From contig NZ_CP051774.1 of assembly GCF_012913485.1 (NCBI RefSeq), positions 4,650,001 through 4,714,000 of the forward strand: a stretch of DNA of 64,000 nucleotides. Reading direction: 5' to 3'. Numbering within the stretch: position 1 is the stretch's first letter; each line of letters starts with the position of its first letter. The notes beneath the pieces were generated by a model. It worked only from the letters and a program-made list of their open reading frames with translations, was not told the DNA's origin and did not search any database. The stretch is from Luteolibacter luteus (GTDB taxonomy: Bacteria; Verrucomicrobiota; Verrucomicrobiia; Verrucomicrobiales; Akkermansiaceae). Positions 20,973 to 30,403 of the stretch are shown one piece after another. Both the position numbers and the translations under genes were made by a program.

Positions 20973-23137
20973 CAGGAATAGCTGAGGTTGAGATTGATGC
21001 TACGGCCCGGGCCGTAGTTCGCGGACGAAACGGTTTCCGCCTTCGCCACATAGGTCTTGTCGGCGATATTGCTAGCGGTGAGCGAAACGCGCGTGCCTTC
21101 CAGCGCGGAACTCAATTTGCCGAGGTCGTAACGGATGCCTGCATCGACCAAGGTGTAGGACGGGATGTGATAGACGTTCGCGTTGTCGCCGAACCGATCA
21201 CCGACGTAGCGGACACCGCTGCCGATTCCCAATCCCTCGAGCGGCCCGCTTTGGAAGGTGTAGTCGAGCCACAGCGAACCGGTATGGGATGGCACGTTCG
21301 CGAAATCGTTGCCCAGATTGCCGTCGTTGTTCTTGGTGATCTCGGACTCCATGAGCGTCCAGCCACCGGTAAGGGCCAGGCCTTCTGCCAAAGCTACCTT
21401 TGCCTCGAGTTCGACTCCCCTCAGTTCGATCTCGCCCGTCTGGGTTTGGTAGAGGGGATCGCTGGGATCCAGTGTCAGCACATTCTCCTGGGTGAGTTGG
21501 AAGGCGGAAACGGTAAAGAGCGCGTTGAAATCCTTCGGCTCATACTTCACGCCGACTTCGAATTGCTCGCCCTCGCTCGGGTCAAAGGGCGCGCCATTGG
21601 CATCGGTTCCGGATACCGGCTCGAAGGATGTCGCATAGCTGGCATAGGGCGCGATTCCGGAGTCGAAAAGGTAGAGCAGACCCGCACGACCTGTGTAGGC
21701 GTCGCTATCGGTAATCGTTGTCGCCTTGGTGATCGTGTTGAGAAGCTCGATGTCGGAGTTGTCGTAGCGCCCACCCAGCGTCAGGTGCCATCCTCCCCAC
21801 TTCATTTGCTCCTGCACGTAGATGCCTTTCTGGCTCTCTGTCACATCCTGGGCTACCTGAGGCGTGAAGGGAGCCGTGATGCCGGTGTAGATCGGGAGGA
21901 AGATGTTGATCGGCGGCACGTTGTTGGTGCCGGTGCGCAGGTGCGTCCATGCCCCACGGATGTAGTCGAAGCCCGCAAGCATGGTGTGCTCCACCTCGCC
22001 GGTGGCGAATTCCGCCTGAAGCCGGGAATCGATGGTGAAGTTATGCGAGTCGCCGATGCCGCGAACCGCCCGGCGAGACATCATCCCGCTGGCCGTCGGA
22101 ACCGTGCGGCCCGCTACCACGCCTTCGTAGAACGTGCTCACGTCGGCGAAGCGGGCGTTCTGTTGGAAACTCAGGACCTCGTTGAAGCGGTGCTTGAGCT
22201 CGTAGCCAAGAGACCACTGGTCGCGGTCGAAGGTATTGTGATCCGGCTCGCCCAAGAAATTCCCACGGCGGATGTAGCCCAGCGGTGCGGGATAGAGTGT
22301 CCCGGTGACCGGAAGGAATTGGTAGGTCGAGCCACCGCGGTCTTCCTGATACGCCGCGAGCAAGGTCAGCGAGGTGTCCTCCGAGAGGTTCCACGTGAAG
22401 GATGGCGCGATGAATTTCCGCTCCAGATCCGTGTAGTCGACCTGCGAACCACCGTCCCGATAAAGACCGGCGATGCGATAGAGGAAATGCCCCTCCGCAT
22501 CCAACGGGCCGCTGCTGTCCGCCGCCACCTGCCAGGTATCGAAGCTGCCGTACTGCACCGAGGCCATGCCGCGGTGGTGTGCCGTCGGGCGCTTGCTCAC
22601 CTGGTTGATCAAGCCGCCGGGAGCCACTTGTCCGTAGAGAACAGCGGAAGGACCTTTGAGCACCTCGATGCTCTCCATGCCGAAGACATCAAACTGGCTG
22701 CGGGTCCACTGGCCACCCGTTGGGACGCGCAGACCATCGCGATACATGTTGGCAGAAGTACTGCCCGCATCGTAGCCACGGATCAAGATGTCATCGAAGC
22801 GGCTGTCCTCGCCGCCCACGCCAACCACCACGCCCGGCGTGTAGGTCAGTGCTTCCGCCACGCTTTGAGCACCGCGACGTTCAATCTCTGTACGGCTCAC
22901 CACCGACACCGATTGAGGGGTTTCCAACAGGGGGAGGTTCGTCTTGGTCGGGGCCTCGGCGATCTTCGCCACCGGGCCTTGCGGCTTGCTGGCCTCGACC
23001 ACCATCTCCTCCAGAGGCTTTGGCGGGGAAGCTGCCTCTTGGGCGAAGAGGCTATGGGACGTAACGAGGGCGGTCGTCAAAGAAAGGGCAAGAAGGCGGG
23101 AGCGCGAAACACTCTCGCGAGGGGAATGGAATCTCAT
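20969..23137 (-). CDS. TonB-dependent siderophore receptor
   Basis: 722 aa, normal for ferric-siderophore outer-membrane receptors. A signal peptide (about 1-32, ending SLFAQ) is followed by a TonB-box-like stretch (EEMVVEA), the plug domain with SVSVVSRTEIERRGAQSVAE, ALTYTPGV and IEVLKGPSAVLYGQVAPGGL, INQVSKRP, and a beta-barrel ending in an aromatic residue (LNLSYSW; Phe is more usual). It imports an iron-siderophore complex using TonB energy. It is cotranscribed with the esterase-like gene. About 60-80 bp upstream, GATAAGGATCGAT (23201-23216 region, minus) vaguely resembles a Fur box, but the match is weak. Confidence 0.93.
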   Translation of the reverse strand: MRFHSPRESVSRSRLLALSLTTALVTSHSLFAQEAASPPKPLEEMVVEASKPQGPVAKIAEAPTKTNLPLLETPQSVSVVSRTEIERRGAQSVAEALTYTPGVVVGVGGEDSRFDDILIRGYDAGSTSANMYRDGLRVPTGGQWTRSQFDVFGMESIEVLKGPSAVLYGQVAPGGLINQVSKRPTAHHRGMASVQYGSFDTWQVAADSSGPLDAEGHFLYRIAGLYRDGGSQVDYTDLERKFIAPSFTWNLSEDTSLTLLAAYQEDRGGSTYQFLPVTGTLYPAPLGYIRRGNFLGEPDHNTFDRDQWSLGYELKHRFNEVLSFQQNARFADVSTFYEGVVAGRTVPTASGMMSRRAVRGIGDSHNFTIDSRLQAEFATGEVEHTMLAGFDYIRGAWTHLRTGTNNVPPINIFLPIYTGITAPFTPQVAQDVTESQKGIYVQEQMKWGGWHLTLGGRYDNSDIELLNTITKATTITDSDAYTGRAGLLYLFDSGIAPYASYATSFEPVSGTDANGAPFDPSEGEQFEVGVKYEPKDFNALFTVSAFQLTQENVLTLDPSDPLYQTQTGEIELRGVELEAKVALAEGLALTGGWTLMESEITKNNDGNLGNDFANVPSHTGSLWLDYTFQSGPLEGLGIGSGVRYVGDRFGDNANVYHIPSYTLVDAGIRYDLGKLSSALEGTRVSLTASNIADKTYVAKAETVSSANYGPGRSINLNLSYSW

Positions 23138-23430
23138 GTGGTCTGTTAGAACGTCGCTAGGGGAACGGCCGGAAGAGCGAACCGCCCGTCGAGAACGTGC
23201 ATCGATCCTTATCGATTAGGTTTAATTGCCGGTTTTCTTGGTTTTAAACGCGGATTGACGCCATATTGCCTTCTCTTGTTGGACTGCCAAACCCCGCCGT
23301 AAGGGAGCTGGGAGGAAGGCCTGTTGCTTTACCCTGAATGCGAAATGCGGAACCTCCGTCCTCCGTCTTTGACTGCGAATTCGTCCTCTCCGCTCTTTCC
23401 TCACCGCTCGCCCTCCTCCATCCTCCGCAC

Positions 23431-24027
23431 ATGAAGCCCCGCCGCCGCGAGCATGAAGCCCGTGACAACCGCCACGCCCGGAAAAACGAGCCTGAGTCGT
23501 CGTCTTCCTCCGTGCCGTCGCTCGATGAAGACGACCTGATGCAGATCGTGGCGGAGAAACCGGTTCCCTTCATTCTGATCCTCGATTGCGTGCAGGACCC
23601 GCATAATCTCGGTGCCATTCTCCGCACTGCCGATGGGGCCGGCATTCACGCCGTGGTGGCACCGAAGGACAAATCCGCCAGCATCACCGAAACGGTGCGC
23701 CGCATCTCGGTGGGTGCAGCCGACCATGTTCCCTTTGTCCAAGTGACCAACCTCGCGCGGACCATGGAGCATTTGAAGAAGGCCGGCGTGTGGATCGTCG
23801 GAACCACCGATCACACCGACAAGCTGATCTACGATCTCGATCTGAAGGGGCCGCTCGCTCTAGTGCTCGGCGCGGAAGAGAAGGGCATGCGCCGCTTGAC
23901 CGAGGAAAACTGTGACTTCCTTGCGAAGATCCCCATGTCCGGCCAGGTGGAATGCTTGAACGTTTCCGTCTCCGCGGGTGTCTGCCTTTACGAAGCCGTC
24001 CGCCAGCGGACCCTCGCGAAGGCATGA
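23431..24027 (+). CDS. SpoU-family RNA 2'-O-methyltransferase (RlmB/TrmH-like), short form
   Basis: From the ATG at 23431 the protein has 198 aa. After about 35 charged, Ser-rich residues it is a complete SPOUT catalytic domain with the three SpoU motifs: [34 protein letters not shown] and [20 protein letters not shown]. It should transfer a methyl from SAM to a ribose 2'-OH of rRNA or tRNA. RlmB has an additional N-terminal L30e-like RNA-binding domain that is missing here. The next gene overlaps the stop by 4 bp. Confidence 0.88.
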   Translation: MKPRRREHEARDNRHARKNEPESSSSSVPSLDEDDLMQIVAEKPVPFILILDCVQDPHNLGAILRTADGAGIHAVVAPKDKSASITETVRRISVGAADHVPFVQVTNLARTMEHLKKAGVWIVGTTDHTDKLIYDLDLKGPLALVLGAEEKGMRRLTEENCDFLAKIPMSGQVECLNVSVSAGVCLYEAVRQRTLAKA

Positions 24028-24827
24028 TCGCCCCGGTCCGCATTCTCTCCGATTTGCACCTCGGCCACCGGGTTTCCCGGATTCAGTCGGTGGAGAGCCT
24101 GCGTCCCCTCATTGCCGGTGCGGGCACCGTGGTCTTCAATGGCGATACCTGGCAGGAGTTGGCGCGTCCTTTTCGCGAACGCTCTTCGGAGATGCTGGAA
24201 GAGCTAAAGGAGCTCTGCGCCGAAGAAGGAGCCGAGCCGGTTTTTCTCTCTGGCAATCATGACCCCGGATGGCCCGGGCCTGGCTGGATCGAACTCGCGG
24301 AGAAACGCATCCTTGTCACTCATGGCGATGCCTTTTTCGCCGAAGGCTCACCCTGGAGCCGGGAGTCCTTCACCCGGCATGAACAAGTGAGGGAGCTCTG
24401 GGAGCAGCACCAAGCTGCGAATGGCGACCCTGCCGTGCGAATCGAGCTTGCCCGGAAAATCGCCATCGTCCTGCGGGCCGCCGAGTATCCGAAAGGAAGA
24501 CATCTCTGGCAACGCGCCATGGATGCCGTGCGCCCACCTCGCCGGGCTTTCGAGATGCTGCGCGTGTGGGCGATGCAAGCGGACGCTGCCGCCCATTTCG
24601 CCGAACGCTACTTCCCTGACGCCCAGATCGTCGTGAAGGGACACTTCCATCGCTCCGGTGTCTGGAAAAAGCGCGGCAAGCTCATCGTGAATCTCGGCGC
24701 CTTCATGAATCCCTGCCCCGCCTATTGGGCGGATTTCGATGGCAACCAATTCCGTTGCGGAAAGGTCGACGAAGGCAGGGAGTACCGGATGGGAAATGTC
24801 TTCGGCGTGTGGCGGCTGACGAAGTAG
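24024..24827 (+). CDS. Calcineurin-like metallophosphoesterase
   Basis: 267 aa from the ATG at 24024, which overlaps the methyltransferase stop (ATGA). The metal-binding motifs of the family appear in order: ILSDLHLGH (D-x-H), VVFNGDTWQ (GD), FLSGNHDPG (GNHD), LVTHGDAFF (GDxx) and [10 protein letters not shown] (GHxH). The layout recalls UDP-2,3-diacylglucosamine hydrolase (LpxH), but the membrane-lipid specificity loops cannot be confirmed by eye, so a broader hydrolase is possible. LpxB is encoded elsewhere in this window. Confidence 0.85.
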   Translation: MIAPVRILSDLHLGHRVSRIQSVESLRPLIAGAGTVVFNGDTWQELARPFRERSSEMLEELKELCAEEGAEPVFLSGNHDPGWPGPGWIELAEKRILVTHGDAFFAEGSPWSRESFTRHEQVRELWEQHQAANGDPAVRIELARKIAIVLRAAEYPKGRHLWQRAMDAVRPPRRAFEMLRVWAMQADAAAHFAERYFPDAQIVVKGHFHRSGVWKKRGKLIVNLGAFMNPCPAYWADFDGNQFRCGKVDEGREYRMGNVFGVWRLTK

Positions 24828-24834
24828 CGCGGCT

Positions 24835-25980
24835 TCACGCCTGACCCAGCATCCATGAGATGTGGGGGGTGTAGTAGTCCGGCTCCAGCAGGAAAGAGTC
24901 GTGGCCCTTGTCCGAATGTACCGTGAGGTGCATCACGTTGACCTTCGCGTCCTCAAGATGCTTCGAGAGCTCGGTCTGCTCTTCCGGATAGATGCAGAAG
25001 TCGGAGTCGATCGAGAATACCAGCCACTTCTGTCCGGCCTCGGCACAGCGTGAGAAGAGGTCTGCGGGCGTCTCGGCATCGCCTTCGTGAGCGCCGTCAT
25101 AGCGGGACCACATGTCATTGATGCGGAGATAGGTGTTCGCGTCGAAACGCCTCACGAACTTCTTCCCCTGATGGAGCATGTAGCTTTGGAACTGATCGCG
25201 CACCCGGTACCACACGAGGATGTCATCCGGCTGCACCACGTCCTGGCGCGCGCGCCGTTCGATGGCATCGAGGTGGACGAAGGTCTTGTGGGAGATCATC
25301 CTCGCCAGTGCCAAACCGTAGAGCGGTCCACTATTGTCATAGTAGTCGCCACCGTTGAAATGGGGGTCGTTCTCGATCGCGAGGATCTGCTCGAAAAGGA
25401 TCAGCTTGTTCAAGACCGTGGTCTTGTAGCCGGAGGCGATCGAAATGACGTTCTTCACCCGCTGCGGGAAGCGCGTCGCGAAAGTAAGCGCGATGAGCCC
25501 GCCGACCGAAGGGCCGACGACCGCGTGGAGTTTGCCGACGCCGAGATGATCCAGAAGCTTGGCTTGCACTTCAGCTTGGTCGGCTGCCGTCACGTGCGGG
25601 AAGGCGGAGCCCCAAGGCTTGCCGGTCGCCTCGTTGATCGAGGCCGGTCCGGTCGAGCCGTAGCAGCCGCCGAGATAGTTCGCGCAGATGATGAAAAAGC
25701 GGTTCGTATCGAGCGCTTTGCCCGGCCCGATCATGTCGCTCCACCAACCCTCGTGCATTTCCGGTTGCCAGAGCTGGCCGGTCCCGGGGATTTGGGGATT
25801 GAAGCCGCTGGCATGGTGGGAGCCGGATAGGGCGTGGAAAAGCAGGATCGCGTTTGTCCCTTCCGCATTCAACTCGCCCCAGCTTTCGTAAGCCAGCGTG
25901 GCTGTGGGAAGCTCGCCGCCTTCGCGCAGGCGGATAGGTCCATCATTGATGGTGAAGAACTGGGTCACGGTATCCGCCAC
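24835..25980 (-). CDS. metX: Homoserine O-acetyltransferase
   Basis: 381 aa, normal for MetX, an alpha/beta-hydrolase-fold enzyme that acetylates homoserine with acetyl-CoA as the first committed step of methionine synthesis. Visible marks are LFHALSGSHHASG, the motif ANYLGGCYGSTGP, the nucleophile elbow VVGPSVGGL, the acid in SIDSDFCIYPEEQ and the catalytic His in SDKGHDSFLLE. It is convergent with the metallophosphoesterase gene (7 bp between stops). No methionine riboswitch is recognisable upstream. Confidence 0.94.
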   Translation of the reverse strand: MADTVTQFFTINDGPIRLREGGELPTATLAYESWGELNAEGTNAILLFHALSGSHHASGFNPQIPGTGQLWQPEMHEGWWSDMIGPGKALDTNRFFIICANYLGGCYGSTGPASINEATGKPWGSAFPHVTAADQAEVQAKLLDHLGVGKLHAVVGPSVGGLIALTFATRFPQRVKNVISIASGYKTTVLNKLILFEQILAIENDPHFNGGDYYDNSGPLYGLALARMISHKTFVHLDAIERRARQDVVQPDDILVWYRVRDQFQSYMLHQGKKFVRRFDANTYLRINDMWSRYDGAHEGDAETPADLFSRCAEAGQKWLVFSIDSDFCIYPEEQTELSKHLEDAKVNVMHLTVHSDKGHDSFLLEPDYYTPHISWMLGQA

Positions 25981-26035
25981 GGCGCGCTGGATCTACGCCG
26001 GGGGACCGGGCTTGGCTAGTCCAATTAGGTAAGGC

Positions 26036-26716
26036 TCAGTTGGAACGGGGATCGTCCGGAGCTTCGGCCAACACCCGGTGGTAGGGAGAAAGGGAGCGCA
26101 GGATGCCTGCCCAGAGGTCCCGGTCGTGGCTTTGGCCCAGCAGATCCGCGGTCGGACGGGTGGTGATCCAGGTATTCCGGCGGATTTCCCCTTCAAGCTG
26201 GCCCGCGGTCCAGCCAGAGTAACCGACGAAGGCGCGGACCAAGGTTCCTGGCTGGCGGCTGCGGCGGATCGCCTGTTCCACGGGAATCCGCACATGCCAC
26301 TTCAGGCGTTCGTCCTCCGTCCACCAGAAGGCAGAAAAGGTCAGATGCTCCTTGGAAACCGGCCCGCCGAGGTGCACCGCGATGTTCTTGAGCGGCTCAA
26401 AGGCTTCCTCTTTCAGGAAATCTCCAACGTTGTGGCCGGTAGGATGATTGAGGATCAGGCCAAAGGCTCCCTCCTCCGCAGAATGGTCTGCGAGCAGGAT
26501 CACCGAACGGTCGAAAATCCCGTCGTGAAGGGACGGGTCCGCGAGCAAGATCTTGCCCTGCAGTTGGATCGGTGCATTGGCTCCGGGGTCGCTCATTCTT
26601 TTGTTGGAAAATACTCCCGAGAGCTCTTTTCGCCAATGGGAATAAGGGACTGCTTTGGAGTGCCCAGGCTGGGTGGAAGCACGAAGGATGCCCTGTTGGA
26701 GGGGGGAAAGGTTCAT
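26036..26716 (-). CDS. YqgE/AlgH family protein (DUF179)
   Basis: 226 aa. The core begins at about residue 50 with LQGKILLADPSLHDGIFDRS and continues with GAFGLILNHPTGHNV, LGGPV and FVGYSGWTAGQLEGE, all typical of YqgE/AlgH. Most homologues start near residue 41 (ATG at 26596), but the upstream ATG at 26716 has a good ribosome-binding site (AAGGAG, 2 nt of spacing from GA) and overlaps the MFS stop as ATGA, so I keep the longer start. Function of the family is not established; AlgH was linked to alginate regulation in Pseudomonas. Confidence 0.85.
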   Translation of the reverse strand: MNLSPLQQGILRASTQPGHSKAVPYSHWRKELSGVFSNKRMSDPGANAPIQLQGKILLADPSLHDGIFDRSVILLADHSAEEGAFGLILNHPTGHNVGDFLKEEAFEPLKNIAVHLGGPVSKEHLTFSAFWWTEDERLKWHVRIPVEQAIRRSRQPGTLVRAFVGYSGWTAGQLEGEIRRNTWITTRPTADLLGQSHDRDLWAGILRSLSPYHRVLAEAPDDPRSN

Positions 26717-28173
26717 TCTCCTTCGGTTGCCGGGGTGGCCCGGCCGTGGCCACTCACGTTCGCCCCATCGCCTCGCTTCAGGGTGAGGAAGGTCGCTGAG
26801 CTGGCGATGCTCACCACGCCCAACAGGAGATAGGCCTTGTGAAGGGCGGGCACCAGGGTCTCGGAATCCGAGCGATCGATTCCGCCGAGGAACCAGGCTG
26901 TGACCAGGGAGGCAAAGGCGATGCCGAAGCTGATGGAAAGTTGCTGGGCAGTGCTTGCGATCGTGCTCGCGTCACTCGCTTCCGCATCACTGGTATCCGC
27001 ATAGGCCAGCGAGTTCATGGCGGTGAATTGCAGGGCTGAGACCGTACCTTGGATGGCGCTGAAGATCAGGATCACCCATACCGGGGTTCCCGGTCCCACG
27101 CGGGAGAAGGCCGCGATCATCAGGCCGATCAAGATGGTGTTGTAGACCAGCACCTGTCGGTGGCCGAAGGTTCCCAGGATCCGCTGCACCAGCAGCTTCA
27201 TGCCGATTGCCGCCAGCGCTTGCGGCATCACCAGCAGGCCCGCCTGCCATGGCGTGAACTTCATCCCGAGCTGATAGAGCAGAGGCAGGAGGAATGGCAT
27301 GCCGCTAATGCCCAGCCGCGTGACGAAGCCCCCGACGACCGACACCCGGAAGGTGCGGATGCGCAGGAGATCCACCGGCAGCAGCGGTTGGGGGAAACGC
27401 TTCGCGTGCCAGAAGTAGGCTCCGATCAGCAGCAGTGAGATCGCCGCGAGGATGCTGACCCCGAGGATATCCATGCGATGCTCGCCAAAGATTTCCAGCA
27501 CCCAGGAGAGCAGCGCGACGCCGCTGCCAAAGAGCAGGAAGCCCCGGGTGTCCAGAGGATCCAAGGTTTCTCCCTTGTGATCCGGCATGTGCTTCTTCAC
27601 CAGCCACAGGCCGAGGATGCCGATCGGGATATTGATCAGGAAAATCATCCGCCACGGCAGCCAGTGGACGATCAGCCCGCCCATCAAGGGGCCCAGCAGC
27701 GGGCCAAGCAGGGCGGGGATGATCACAAAATTCATCGCCCGCAGGATTCCGGATTTCGGGAAAGTCCGGAGCAGCGCGATCCGCCCCACCGGCATCATGA
27801 AAGCAGCACCGATCCCCTGTAGCACCCGGGAGGCGACCAGCATGGGCAAATTGAGCGATAGACCGCATGCCAGCGAACCGATCGTGAAAATGGCGACCGC
27901 AAATCCGAAGACCCGCTTCGTCCCGAAACGGTCTGCTAGCCAGCCACTGAGAGGGATCAGCACCGCAATCGCGATGGTGTAGCTGGTCAGCACGGATTTC
28001 AGACTCAGCGAGGCCACCTTCAGGGACTCCGCCATGGTGGGGACCGCCGTGTTCACGATCGTCCCGTCGAGCTGCTGCATGAAAAGGGCTACTGCCACCA
28101 CCCAGGGCAGGTATTTCCGGGTCTTCTCCAACGCGGGATCGACCGCGGGGATGGAAGCCGGAATTTCGCTCAT
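26713..28173 (-). CDS. MFS multidrug transporter of the DHA2 (EmrB/QacA, MdtD-like) family
   Basis: 486 aa with about 14 predicted TM helices. Typical motifs are FMQQLDGTIVNTAVPTMA (motif D1), GWLADRFGTKRVFG (motif A), ASRVLQGIGAAFMMPVGR (motif B) and PALLGPLLGPLMGGLI (motif C of drug:H+ antiporters). It probably exports drugs in exchange for protons. The downstream AlgH-like gene overlaps by 4 bp. It is divergent from the rhomboid-like gene, leaving under 100 bp for both promoters. Confidence 0.92.
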   Translation of the reverse strand: MSEIPASIPAVDPALEKTRKYLPWVVAVALFMQQLDGTIVNTAVPTMAESLKVASLSLKSVLTSYTIAIAVLIPLSGWLADRFGTKRVFGFAVAIFTIGSLACGLSLNLPMLVASRVLQGIGAAFMMPVGRIALLRTFPKSGILRAMNFVIIPALLGPLLGPLMGGLIVHWLPWRMIFLINIPIGILGLWLVKKHMPDHKGETLDPLDTRGFLLFGSGVALLSWVLEIFGEHRMDILGVSILAAISLLLIGAYFWHAKRFPQPLLPVDLLRIRTFRVSVVGGFVTRLGISGMPFLLPLLYQLGMKFTPWQAGLLVMPQALAAIGMKLLVQRILGTFGHRQVLVYNTILIGLMIAAFSRVGPGTPVWVILIFSAIQGTVSALQFTAMNSLAYADTSDAEASDASTIASTAQQLSISFGIAFASLVTAWFLGGIDRSDSETLVPALHKAYLLLGVVSIASSATFLTLKRGDGANVSGHGRATPATEGE

Positions 28174-28268
28174 GCGTGCTGCCGGACCCTAGCCGGGATG
28201 TCCGTCCGGGCAACCCCGGATCGCCCTTGTGCCTTGTCAGGTGGGGCCGGCCCGGCTTTCCTGCCGCC

Positions 28269-29066
28269 GTGCGTTGGCTCGACAGCATCGAACGGCGGCT
28301 GGAGTGGCTCTCCTTCCCCGGACTTTTCAAATACCTCACCTTCCTCGGGGTGATCGCCTATGCGTGCCAGTGGGCCAGGCCGGATATCGGCCAGCTCTTG
28401 GATTTCGATCGCGAGGCGATTTTTCAGCGCGGCGAGGTATGGAGGATCTTCACCTTCATTCTGGCTCCGATGGGAAGCGGCGGGTTTACGCCCGTGGGCG
28501 CGCTGTTTCTCTATTTCGCGGTGATGATTTCCTTCCTCATCAGCGACTCTCTGGAGAGTGCTTGGGGACCTACCCGGACCACCCTTTACATCCTGACGGT
28601 TTGGGTGGGCATGGCGGTGAGCCAGTTGATTTTTGATGGCGGTCGAGGAGCGGGTTCGATGCTGTATTCCTCTCTGTTTTTCGCCTTTGCGACCCTGTTT
28701 CCGAAGGTCGAGTTCGCGATCTTTTTCCTGATCCCGATTCAGGTGAGATTTCTCGCGATGCTCAGTGCGGTTCTGCTGGGGCTAGCGGCCATCAGCTCTC
28801 CTTCGTTTCTCTTGGTCATTGTCCCCGCCATGCTTCCTTACTGTCTGTGGGTCCTTCCGGACGTCATCCACGGTCGCAAGTCGCTGGTTGCTGCGGCACA
28901 ACGCCGGAGGAAGTTTAATGTGTCCAAGCTTCCTGAAGCTGTCCCTTTCCACAAATGCGAGGTCTGCCAGCGGACCGAGCGCGATCCGGCGGATCTTGAG
29001 TTTTTCGTGACGTCGGACGGCAAGGAATACTGCACCGAGCACCTGCCACCCCAGTCCAAGCCCTGA
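28269..29066 (+). CDS. Rhomboid-like membrane protein, probably catalytically inactive
   Basis: 265 aa from the GTG at 28269; the frame is open upstream to an ATG at 28176, but that extension is not protein-like. About six TM helices match the rhomboid/derlin layout, with the loop signature EVWRIFTFILAPMGSGGFTP (like WRxxT) and a helix beginning GRGAGSMLYSSLFFA where active rhomboids have GxSG. No GxSG and no matching membrane His is visible, so it is likely a pseudoprotease. The cytosolic C-terminus has CEVCQRTERDP followed by YCTEHL, which may bind zinc. Confidence 0.7.
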   Translation: MRWLDSIERRLEWLSFPGLFKYLTFLGVIAYACQWARPDIGQLLDFDREAIFQRGEVWRIFTFILAPMGSGGFTPVGALFLYFAVMISFLISDSLESAWGPTRTTLYILTVWVGMAVSQLIFDGGRGAGSMLYSSLFFAFATLFPKVEFAIFFLIPIQVRFLAMLSAVLLGLAAISSPSFLLVIVPAMLPYCLWVLPDVIHGRKSLVAAAQRRRKFNVSKLPEAVPFHKCEVCQRTERDPADLEFFVTSDGKEYCTEHLPPQSKP

Positions 29067-29122
29067 GGCTGCGCGGACTTTTCACGTGCATCCGCTCCCT
29101 TCCTCGCTTCCCTTCCGCGCAG

Positions 29123-30343
29123 ATGGCCTTTGATCCTTCCCCGGTCCGTGAGCAGTTCCCGATCCTTTCCCAAAAGGTGAACGGGCGGCCTCTGGTGTAT
29201 TTGGACAATGCGGCGACCACCCAGAAGCCCTTGTCCGTGCTCGACACCTCCCGCCGCTATTACGAGGAGCTGAATGCGAATATCCACCGCGGGGCCCACC
29301 ATCTGGCGCGTGCCGCCACAGAGGCCCACGAAGCCGCCCGGGAGACCATCGCCCGCCATCTGAATGCCGCTGATCCGGCGGAGGTTATTTTTACCGCGGG
29401 GACCACGGACAGCATCAATCTGGTGGCCTCGATCCTCACGATTTCCGGTCGGATCGCCACCGGGGACGAGATCTTGATTTCTGCCCTCGAGCACCACTCG
29501 AACATCGTGCCTTGGCAGATGCTCTGCGAGCGGACCGGGGCGATGCTGAAAGTGATTCCCTGCCACGACGACGGCACGCTTGATCAGGAAGCTTTCAAGA
29601 CCCTGCTGACCGACCGGACCAAGGTTACGGCGTTCAATTGGATCTCGAATGCCTTCGGAACCGTGAATCCGGTTCGCGAAATGATCGATGCTGCCAAGGC
29701 CGCGAGTTCGCTGGTCGTGATTGATGCCGCGCAAGCTGCGCCGCACCTGGCCATCGACGTGCAGGCCTTGGGGGCCGATTTCCTCGCCCTTTCCGGTCAC
29801 AAGGTTTACGCGCCCACGGGCGTTGGCATCTTGTGGGGCAAGCGTGAAGTGCTGGATTCCCTGCCACCATGGCGGGGCGGGGGAGAAATGATCAAGGAGG
29901 TGACCTTTGCGAAGACCACCTACAACGACCTGCCCTTCAAGTATGAGGCCGGGACACCGAACATCGAAGGTGCGATCGCGCTGGCGGCAGCCTTCGATTT
30001 CATGAATGGCATCGGCTTGGAAACCATCCATGAGCATGAGAACCGCCTGATCCGCAAGGCGGCGGAGGGCTTGGCCTCGATCCAAGGGGTCCGGCTCTAC
30101 GGGCCGGATGATCGAGCCGGGGCGCTCTCCTTCGGCATCGAGGGGGTGCATCATTACGACCTCGGGACCTTGATCGACCAGATGGGCGTAGCCGTACGGA
30201 CCGGACATCATTGCTGCCAACCGCTGATGGCCCGCTTCGGGGTCACGGGCACGACCCGGGCTTCCTTCGCCGTTTACAACACGGATGACGAGGTGGAGAC
30301 GCTCGTTTCTTCCGTGGACCGGGCGCTTTCGATGCTCAGATAA
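29123..30343 (+). CDS. sufS: Cysteine desulfurase SufS
   Basis: 406 aa, a PLP enzyme that takes sulfur from cysteine for iron-sulfur cluster assembly. Marks are VYLDNAATTQKP near the N-terminus, NIHRGAHHLA, the PLP lysine in LALSGHKVYAPTGVGILWG and the active-site Cys in AVRTGHHCCQPLM. The short arrangement around that Cys is the group II (SufS) type that needs a SufE partner, and sufE lies 1.6 kb downstream with the lysyl-oxidase gene between them. SufBCD is not in the window. Confidence 0.94.
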   Translation: MAFDPSPVREQFPILSQKVNGRPLVYLDNAATTQKPLSVLDTSRRYYEELNANIHRGAHHLARAATEAHEAARETIARHLNAADPAEVIFTAGTTDSINLVASILTISGRIATGDEILISALEHHSNIVPWQMLCERTGAMLKVIPCHDDGTLDQEAFKTLLTDRTKVTAFNWISNAFGTVNPVREMIDAAKAASSLVVIDAAQAAPHLAIDVQALGADFLALSGHKVYAPTGVGILWGKREVLDSLPPWRGGGEMIKEVTFAKTTYNDLPFKYEAGTPNIEGAIALAAAFDFMNGIGLETIHEHENRLIRKAAEGLASIQGVRLYGPDDRAGALSFGIEGVHHYDLGTLIDQMGVAVRTGHHCCQPLMARFGVTGTTRASFAVYNTDDEVETLVSSVDRALSMLR

Positions 30344-30403
30344 CTCTTCAGGGAGAGGGAAGTTGGGCTTTTCCTGCGACGAAGTTTCGGGAAGGCTGCC
30401 CCC

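Noticed and set aside
20846-23149. 767-aa plus-strand ORF
   Set aside because: Antisense to the TonB receptor, which has a signal peptide, plug and barrel; the plus-strand product has no domain.
23195-23220. Fur box upstream of the TonB receptor
   Set aside because: The GATAAG-GATCGA string matches only part of the classical consensus, so I mention it in the gene entry but do not list it as a site.
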